A stretch of DNA of 38,000 nucleotides, taken from the NCBI GenBank assembly GCA_023250675.1, contig JAHFAE010000018.1, positions 1-38,000 on the forward strand, written 5' to 3'. This DNA comes from Oligoflexia bacterium (GTDB lineage Bacteria > Bdellovibrionota > Bdellovibrionia > JABDDW01). The notes beneath the pieces are model-generated. The model did no database searches and was not told where the DNA came from. It worked only from the letters and a program-made list of their open reading frames with translations. Both the position numbers and the translations under genes were made by a program. Shown here in pieces: positions 32,054 to 38,000 of this stretch. The stretch's first letter is position 1. Each line of letters begins with the position of its first letter.

Positions 32054-33633
32054 ATTTATTAATTTGCCTTTTTGTGGTATTGATGGCCAATGCCGAAGAC
32101 ACTATCGCTCCCATTGATGACGATCTGCTCAAAGATCCCAATATCACCGCAGCACCTGTTGAACCATTAAATCCCATTTCTGAAGTCAAAGAAACCAAAC
32201 CCGTAAAAAAGATCGAAGCGCCAGAAAAAACGGCCGCAGTTCCAAAAGCTGCTCCTGATGAGAAAAAAAAGGTGACAGAATCGCCGCCAAAACCAAAAGA
32301 ATTACCTCCACCTGTCGCTGAATTTACGGAGCCACCACCGCCTTTAGAAGAAGCACCTGCTGAAACAGAACCTGTGCCCCTTGAACTTCCTCCTCCACCG
32401 CAGGAAGAAGCGGCCCCCCCGACATTAGCAGAATCACCAAAATCAGGTGATACCGACGAAGCACAAGAGGCCCGCTTTGCACGCATTTATGAAAAATATG
32501 GAAAATCTGAAATATCAAATGAGCAGTGGGCTAAAATAGCGGGGGAGAGAGTCGCAGAGACTTACACCCTACAAAGAGGGGATACTCTTTGGGACATTTC
32601 TACGAAGTTTTTTGGAAGCGGATTTTATTGGCCCAAGGTTTGGCAGCTCAACGACGAAATTACAAATCCCCATTTGGTTAAACCGGGTAATGTCTTAAGA
32701 TTTTCACCGGGGTCATCAGTTTCAGCACCAGCCTTAGCTGTCAATAATGGAGAATCGGGAGAGGAAGTAGCTTCGGCCGAATCCGAATTTCAAAACCCCG
32801 AACCCGAGATATCTCCTGATCGCCCCAGTAAATCTGACCCAACACCAGTTCCACCAAGTTTTCCTGATTGGAACACCAAACAAGGTAATTACGATAAAAA
32901 CGGATTTTCTATAAATGTTGTAAAACGAAAGATAAGCGCAAACGGTCTAAGTTGGGTACCTTCAATAATTTCAGATTATCCTTGGCAATCAGCAGGAAAG
33001 ATAATTGAAACTGAAGGGGGTACTCTGTCGGCAAGCTCGTTTCAAAGAGTCATCGTCGAGTTAGATACGGATTCTCAAAATGGAGATCTTTTTACTATCT
33101 ACACAAATTCCGTCGCTATCGAAGATCCTATTACTGGACGAGAAATTGGTACAGAAGTTGTAACAAGGGCGAAACTCCAAATAATCGAGCCCGTAGAAGG
33201 AGCACCCCGCGTCTACCGCGGACTTATTCTTGATTCGGTCAATCCCGTACGCGTTGGAGATTTTGTTAGATCTGGTAACCATTTTTCTCGAGCCGAATTT
33301 ACTGTGACCGGAATTCCAAGTCCTATTGCGGCAAGAATTGTCAATGGTGAATACCCTAAGAGGCAACTATTTGGCCTTCATAGCGTTGTTTATCTTGATA
33401 AAGGGGATTCAGAGGGAATTTCAAACGGAACCCTCCTCAATGTATTAAGAAATGTAAAAAATCAAAATCCCGAATCCATTATTCGATTCGATCCAAGGCC
33501 CACGGGCGTTCTAAAAGTGGTCAATGTGGGCCGCCACGTTTCGACGGCTGTTGTGGTCGCTCAGAGAGATGCTATTTACCCAGGGGATGAGACTGCATTA
33601 GAAGGCCCAAATCTAAAAAGATCAGAACCTTAG
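32050..33633 (+). CDS. LysM peptidoglycan-binding protein with proline-rich linker
   Basis: 527 aa. Short signal peptide ('MNLLICLFVVLMANA'), then a Pro/Glu/Lys-rich, probably disordered stretch (about 20-140), then a LysM domain ('YTLQRGDTLWDISTKFFGSG', continuing to 'NPHLVKPGNVLRF', about 174-219). A second low-complexity linker leads to a C-terminal domain of about 240 residues without a recognised family ('QNGDLFTIYTNSVAIEDPIT', 'DKGDSEGISNGTLLNVLR'). It likely binds the cell wall in the periplasm and works with the CpoB-like lipoprotein, with which it is translationally coupled. Polyproline runs make it a likely EF-P client. Confidence 0.8.
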   Translation: MNLLICLFVVLMANAEDTIAPIDDDLLKDPNITAAPVEPLNPISEVKETKPVKKIEAPEKTAAVPKAAPDEKKKVTESPPKPKELPPPVAEFTEPPPPLEEAPAETEPVPLELPPPPQEEAAPPTLAESPKSGDTDEAQEARFARIYEKYGKSEISNEQWAKIAGERVAETYTLQRGDTLWDISTKFFGSGFYWPKVWQLNDEITNPHLVKPGNVLRFSPGSSVSAPALAVNNGESGEEVASAESEFQNPEPEISPDRPSKSDPTPVPPSFPDWNTKQGNYDKNGFSINVVKRKISANGLSWVPSIISDYPWQSAGKIIETEGGTLSASSFQRVIVELDTDSQNGDLFTIYTNSVAIEDPITGREIGTEVVTRAKLQIIEPVEGAPRVYRGLILDSVNPVRVGDFVRSGNHFSRAEFTVTGIPSPIAARIVNGEYPKRQLFGLHSVVYLDKGDSEGISNGTLLNVLRNVKNQNPESIIRFDPRPTGVLKVVNVGRHVSTAVVVAQRDAIYPGDETALEGPNLKRSEP

Positions 33634-33706
33634 ATACATAGTTCCGATATTCGGATCTCCGTCGGATTTATCTCGTCAAACCCTCTTAAATTAATATTCG
33701 CTTGGC

Positions 33707-34621
33707 ATGCGCCTTTGCATAAGCATACAAACGATGGATTTAAGTTTGTGGTTTTGTCATTTTTGTCCGAAATTTTCTGTTTGGGAGTTCGAAAAACGAA
33801 TCAGTGAAGGTTCGGGCAACAAAGAGTTTAACGCGCAAAAAATCAAAGAGATGGGGCTCGACCGTTATGAGGGGCGATGGTTGAGTTTTCAACGACTAAT
33901 TCCCAGAATTCTAGAAGATTGTCTTAAACACCAAATTGAAATCATTTATTGGGGGCAGCCAGAGTATCCGCCGGCGTTTAAAAGACTTTCGTTTCCACCT
34001 ACAATTATTTTTGTCCGCGGAAATAAAAAAAAACTTTTCAATACCAATGTTTCTATTGTGGGAGCTCGTCACCCCACCCATTTGGGTAGGCTTTGGGTTC
34101 AAGAGACAGTCCCCCGGCTAGTTGAAGAAAAAATTGTAATTGTAAGTGGTGGTGCGAGGGGTATCGACGCTGAGGCTCACTTTGCAACTTTCCAAGCAAA
34201 GGGTGAGACCTGTGCGATTTTACCTGGCGGGCTAGATCGCTTTTATCCCCAAGGAAACCGGTTTATTTTTGAAAGAATATTAGAACAAGGGGTGATCATC
34301 TCTGAATTCCCTCCCAAAACTGATGTGCGACCTGAAAACTTTCACCGTAGAAATAGACTTATTGCGGGACTCAGCGAGATTGTGGTGGTTGTGGAGGCCG
34401 CAAGACGAAGTGGTACCCTCATTACTGCCCATCGGGCCGTCGACGAAAACATTGATGTGCTTGTAGTACCGGGACCGGCTATGGTGGCTAGTTATGAAGG
34501 ATCTCTTGACTTAATTTCTCAAGGCGCAGGACTAGCAAGAGGTGCCCAAGACATACTAAATGTCATTAAAAATAAAAATTCTTTGAAAAAAGGTCAATGT
34601 TCACCTACCCTTGAGCCATGA
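33707..34621 (+). CDS. dprA: DNA processing protein DprA
   Basis: 304 aa with the DprA Rossmann-like domain: 'VSIVGARHPTHLGRLWVQE', 'IVIVSGGARGIDAEAHFATF', 'CAILPGGLDRFYPQGNRFIF', 'FHRRNRLIAGLSEIVVVVEA' and 'RRSGTLITAHRAVDE'. DprA protects incoming single-stranded DNA and loads RecA during transformation. The N-terminal SAM-like part is short and the C-terminal winged helix seems reduced or absent. The start is uncertain: ATG 33734 (giving MDLSLW) is an alternative, and neither has a clear ribosome site. Its stop overlaps topA by ATGA, a gene order common in bacteria. Confidence 0.92.
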   Translation: MRLCISIQTMDLSLWFCHFCPKFSVWEFEKRISEGSGNKEFNAQKIKEMGLDRYEGRWLSFQRLIPRILEDCLKHQIEIIYWGQPEYPPAFKRLSFPPTIIFVRGNKKKLFNTNVSIVGARHPTHLGRLWVQETVPRLVEEKIVIVSGGARGIDAEAHFATFQAKGETCAILPGGLDRFYPQGNRFIFERILEQGVIISEFPPKTDVRPENFHRRNRLIAGLSEIVVVVEAARRSGTLITAHRAVDENIDVLVVPGPAMVASYEGSLDLISQGAGLARGAQDILNVIKNKNSLKKGQCSPTLEP

Positions 34622-36906
34622 AGAAGTCGCTGGTCATTCTGGAGTCTCCGGCTAAAGCCAAGACCGTTGGAAAATATTTGGGAAAAGATTTTCTAGTTAT
34701 GGCAAGTGTGGGGCATGTGCGCGACCTTCCAGCTAAAAAACTTGGCGTTGATGTAAAAAAGAAATTCAAGCCTGTTTATGAAATCATTAAAGGTAAAGAC
34801 AAGGTCATAGATGCAATAAAGGCCGCTGCCAAGAAAGCTGATAAAATTTATTTGGCTCCTGACCCTGACCGTGAGGGAGAAGCCATTGCTTGGCATATTG
34901 CAGAAGAATTAAAAACTGAAAAAAAGAAAATCAGTCGCATTCTCTTTAATGAAATAACGAAGAAAGCTGTTACTGAAGCTATTAAACACCCCCTAGCTAT
35001 CAATCAACATAAATTTGAAAGTCAACAGGCCCGTAGAATATTAGACCGTCTAGTCGGGTATCAAATTTCGCCAGTACTATGGGACAAAGTTCGTCGGGGT
35101 TTAAGTGCCGGTAGAGTTCAGTCCGTCGCCCTAAGACTTGTTGTGGAGCGGGATGCTGAAATTCAAGCATTCAAGGCCAAAGAATATTGGTCGGTGGAAG
35201 CTCTCCTTGATGCAAAAGGTGAAGTCTTTTCTGCCAAATTAATAAAAAAAGGAAAAGAAAAATTAGAAATAGATAATAAAGAAGACGCCACCAAAATATG
35301 CGCTGACCTTAAAGGTCAAAAATTTGATATTACTAACGTTGATCGTAATGAGAGAAAGCGAAATCCACTACCGCCCTTTATCACATCAAGACTTCAGCAA
35401 GAGGCTTCGAGAAAATTAAGGTTTCCGGCAAAAAAAACCATGATGGTGGCCCAAAAACTTTATGAGGGGATAGACTTGGGGCCCTTGGGTACAACGGGAC
35501 TCATCACTTATATGAGAACCGATTCGACACGAATTGCCGACGATGCTGTGGGAGACGTGCGGGCTCATATCAAAGCCACTTACGGCAAAGAATATTTACC
35601 TGCACAACCCGTCATTTATAAATCCAAGAAGTCCGCCCAAGATGCCCACGAAGCCATAAGGCCTACGAGTCTTGAATGCACACCTAAAGAGGTCAAAGAA
35701 TATCTCAGTCCTGATCAATTCAAATTATATGTTTTGATTTGGAACAGGTTTATAGCTTGCCAAATGGTGCCTGCCATTTACGACCAAACGGCAGTAGAAA
35801 TTAAGGCTGGCCCCTATGAATTGCGAGCGACAGGATCAGTTGTAAAGTTTGATGGCTTCACGGCAGTATATGAAGAATCCAAAGATGAAGATGCTCCCGT
35901 TGAAGACGATGACGCAAAAGAAAAACTGCCAGACTTGAAAGCAGGGATACCTTTAAAGCTTAAAGAACTCAAACCCCAGCAGCATTTTACTCAGCCTCCG
36001 CCCAAATACACGGATGCCAGCCTCATTAAAGATTTAGAAGAAAAAGGTATCGGTCGCCCGTCAACTTATGCGGCGATCATTTCAACCATCGTCGATAAAG
36101 AATATGTGGCCAAGGATCAATCGGGTCGTTTTAATCCCACCGATCTAGGAAAGATCGTTACTGAATTACTAGTCGAAAATTTCAAAGATATCATGAATGT
36201 AGAATTTACCGCATCCATGGAAGACCAACTTGATAGAATCGAAGAGGGCGAAAAAGACTGGGTTGAAATCTTGACCGCATTTTATGGTCCCTTTAAAGCA
36301 GCCTTAGATGTGGCCAAAGAGAAAATGCGAAATATCAAGGCTCAGGCCATTCCGACGGACCATACATGTCCAAAATGTTCTGCCCAAATGGTTATTAAAT
36401 GGGGCAGAAATGGTCAATTCTTAGCTTGTTCAAATTATCCAAATTGTAAATCAACGGCGGAATTTGAAACATCTGCTGAAGGTAAAATTGAAATTAGAAA
36501 AGCTGAAACCACCGAGGAAGTTTGTGAAAAGTGTAGTAGTCCTATGGTGGTTAAGTTTGGACGATTTGGAAAATTTCTTGCCTGTTCTGCCTATCCCGAA
36601 TGTAAGACAACCAAAGCCATATCTATGGGTGTCAAGTGCCCTAAAGACGGATGCAGCGGCGATGTGACATCGAGAATGTCTCGTCGTGGTCGTGCCTTTT
36701 ATGGCTGCACGAATTATCCTAAATGCGATTTTGTCTCATGGGATAAGCCTGTAAAACGCCAGTGCCCCCAATGTAAGAATCTATTTTTGGTTGAGAAGTA
36801 TTCTAAGAAAAGGGGCGGAGCTTACGTTAAATGCCCGAATAAAGAATGTGATTATTCGGAGGAATCAGCTACGGAATCTGAACCTCCAGTTGAAACGTCA
36901 GCCTAA
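34618..36906 (+). CDS. topA: DNA topoisomerase I
   Basis: 762 aa type IA enzyme that relaxes negative supercoils. The Toprim domain contains 'SLVILESPAKAKTVGKYLG' and the acidic 'APDPDREGEAIAWH'; the active-site tyrosine is about Y298 in 'GLITYMRTDSTR'; 'DAHEAIRPTS' and 'EEKGIGRPSTYA' are further family motifs. The C-terminus has four zinc-ribbon-type Cys4 modules starting at about residues 583, 640, 683 and 719 (for example 'CPKCSAQMVIKWGRNGQF' and 'CEKCSSPMVVKFGRFGKF'). Translationally coupled to dprA. Only 80 nt separate it from the convergent permease gene. Confidence 0.97.
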   Translation: MKKSLVILESPAKAKTVGKYLGKDFLVMASVGHVRDLPAKKLGVDVKKKFKPVYEIIKGKDKVIDAIKAAAKKADKIYLAPDPDREGEAIAWHIAEELKTEKKKISRILFNEITKKAVTEAIKHPLAINQHKFESQQARRILDRLVGYQISPVLWDKVRRGLSAGRVQSVALRLVVERDAEIQAFKAKEYWSVEALLDAKGEVFSAKLIKKGKEKLEIDNKEDATKICADLKGQKFDITNVDRNERKRNPLPPFITSRLQQEASRKLRFPAKKTMMVAQKLYEGIDLGPLGTTGLITYMRTDSTRIADDAVGDVRAHIKATYGKEYLPAQPVIYKSKKSAQDAHEAIRPTSLECTPKEVKEYLSPDQFKLYVLIWNRFIACQMVPAIYDQTAVEIKAGPYELRATGSVVKFDGFTAVYEESKDEDAPVEDDDAKEKLPDLKAGIPLKLKELKPQQHFTQPPPKYTDASLIKDLEEKGIGRPSTYAAIISTIVDKEYVAKDQSGRFNPTDLGKIVTELLVENFKDIMNVEFTASMEDQLDRIEEGEKDWVEILTAFYGPFKAALDVAKEKMRNIKAQAIPTDHTCPKCSAQMVIKWGRNGQFLACSNYPNCKSTAEFETSAEGKIEIRKAETTEEVCEKCSSPMVVKFGRFGKFLACSAYPECKTTKAISMGVKCPKDGCSGDVTSRMSRRGRAFYGCTNYPKCDFVSWDKPVKRQCPQCKNLFLVEKYSKKRGGAYVKCPNKECDYSEESATESEPPVETSA

Positions 36907-36986
36907 TCCAGCTTTAAATTGCCGAATCTGGCAGCAAAACTAATTGTAGTCTAAGTTATTTATGTCCCCTGGCTCTTGGGTTGGAT

Positions 36987-38000
36987 TTACCATGCCTTAA
37001 TGAGGGCCCAAATACTAATACCACCGAAAATATAGTTGGCCATCCACATGGCTAACCATGGTGCAAGCGACCCGTTACGGGCCATGCTATCTCCGGTCAC
37101 ATACAAAACCCAATAACTTACCATTATAGCAAGGCTTACCACTAGCCCTCCAGATCGAACTGCCCGGCGATTAGTTGTTGTTCCCGCGCCCACGCCGAGT
37201 AGTCCAAATACAATGCAAGCAGCCGCCAATGCCCAACGCTTATGGAGTTCTGCATCTATCATGAGTTTAGTTTCGGTATTTATGCCTTGTTTTTTTCGGC
37301 CGTCAACGAGGTCGTCATAGGTAAACGACTGAGGAGACTTTTCACTCACCGAATCAACACTCGTATTGGTGAGGCTAATATCATAAGACTTAAAATCAAC
37401 CTTCGTATAGTTCTTGTCCGTTGTGCGGTGAATATTCCCATCGACGAGTCTCAACGTCACTCCATGACCAGGCATCGATGGATCTGTATCTATAAGTCGA
37501 CCTTCTTGAGCGATGACCGTGACAGGCATCCCATTGTCTCGCTCATCGTAAATAAATACCTTTCTAAGAAGTCCGTTTTTACTATCGACTTTGTCAGCGT
37601 AGAGAACCAGATCAAAAAAACCTTCAGAAAATGTACCTTCTTGAACCATGGATGCGGCTTTTGTATTGGCGAGTTGTGTAAATAAAACTTCAAACCCTCT
37701 GTTGCCCCATGGGGCGCCATAAAAGCTAACGTAAGCCGATACTCCACCAACAAAAGATGAAAGAAGAAGAGCTGGAACCATCAAATGCCCAAGGTGCAAA
37801 CCCGAGGCTTTAAACGCAACGATCTCACTTTCTGCACTGAGCCTACCATAAGTCAGAAAAATACTGAACAGAAGACTCAAAGGGATACACGCTGGCAAAA
37901 AGCTTATGGACAAATACGTAACCAGCTTAAAAATTGTCGAAAACGACACGCCGTGAATAATAATAAATTCACTAAGTCGTAAAACTTGAAACATCAGAAA
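36987..38000 (-). CDS. LptF/LptG-family lipopolysaccharide export permease, N-terminus cut by window end
   Basis: At least 337 aa are present and the frame stays open to the window edge, so the true start lies beyond 38000. The visible part begins inside the first membrane region. It has the family signature 'YGRLSAESEIVAFKASGLHL', a periplasmic beta-jellyroll section in the middle, and C-terminal membrane helices ('WALAAACIVFGLLGVGAGTT' and 'MWMANYIFGGISIWALIKAW'). With LptB and its paralogue it would extract lipopolysaccharide from the inner membrane. F and G cannot be told apart here. It fits with LpxC elsewhere in the window. Confidence 0.9.
   Translation of the reverse strand, partial: FLMFQVLRLSEFIIIHGVSFSTIFKLVTYLSISFLPACIPLSLLFSIFLTYGRLSAESEIVAFKASGLHLGHLMVPALLLSSFVGGVSAYVSFYGAPWGNRGFEVLFTQLANTKAASMVQEGTFSEGFFDLVLYADKVDSKNGLLRKVFIYDERDNGMPVTVIAQEGRLIDTDPSMPGHGVTLRLVDGNIHRTTDKNYTKVDFKSYDISLTNTSVDSVSEKSPQSFTYDDLVDGRKKQGINTETKLMIDAELHKRWALAAACIVFGLLGVGAGTTTNRRAVRSGGLVVSLAIMVSYWVLYVTGDSMARNGSLAPWLAMWMANYIFGGISIWALIKAW

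Overview
The window looks like a chromosomal piece from a Gram-negative bacterium with an outer membrane: it carries LpxC (lipid A), an LptF/LptG permease, an Omp85 protein next to a TamB-like protein, lipoproteins, and a beta-barrel protein ending in Phe. Moderate-to-low GC, many TPR and LysM envelope proteins, tight ATGA-type gene overlaps and the house-keeping set suggest a Bdellovibrio-like (Bdellovibrionota) organism. That placement is an inference from style and content; no rRNA or other decisive marker is present.

Region 1 (about 328-7421) is a mobile or defence-type island. It begins with a 28-nt piece of a tRNA-Ser 3' end, which may be an old attachment site. It then carries a RelE/HigB-like toxin with an XRE antitoxin, a Replic_Relax-like winged-helix protein, a small unknown protein, and a three-gene overlapping operon of AbiEi antitoxin, AbiEii nucleotidyltransferase toxin and a DEDDh 3'-5' exonuclease. 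An excisionase-like HTH protein, a complete tyrosine integrase and a reverse-strand pair of unknown genes follow. The island ends in a 72-nt relic of a second integrase copy, directly against the 3' end of mtnA. Two island genes (1338 and 4742) share a 5' leader: an identical 15-nt sequence framed by different but self-complementary stems, followed by a second potential hairpin involving the ribosome binding site. I regard this leader and the exonuclease-coupled AbiE operon as the best candidates for something undescribed.

Region 2 (7426-10541, reverse strand) is a 5'-methylthioadenosine / 5'-deoxyadenosine salvage operon: a small ORF, an MtaD-type amidohydrolase, a class II aldolase and mtnA, all overlapping by a few bases. 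Region 3 (10716-12392) is a TMTC-like GT-C membrane glycosyltransferase with a TPR tail. Region 4 (12477-20343, reverse) is an outer-membrane biogenesis operon: TPR protein, TamB, and an Omp85 protein in which I count seven POTRA repeats. Region 5 (20506-24212) holds efp and a TPR protein on the reverse strand, then ruvC-ruvA-ruvB.

Region 6 (24267-28890) has a small lipoprotein, lpxC, a 150-bp GC-rich inverted-repeat element, a lipoprotein metallophosphoesterase, an outer-membrane barrel protein, alanine dehydrogenase (ald) and a small unknown gene. Region 7 (28899-30568, reverse) is ComEC split into two overlapping genes, a competence membrane part and a metallo-beta-lactamase part. It is followed by a 540-bp intergenic region with three perfect DnaA boxes, two of them inside a 41-nt palindrome. 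Region 8 (31124-38000) holds a CpoB/YbgF-like lipoprotein, a LysM protein, dprA, topA and, at the window edge, a truncated LptF/LptG permease. I saw no complete tRNA or rRNA gene, CRISPR array, insertion sequence or convincing factor-independent terminator.
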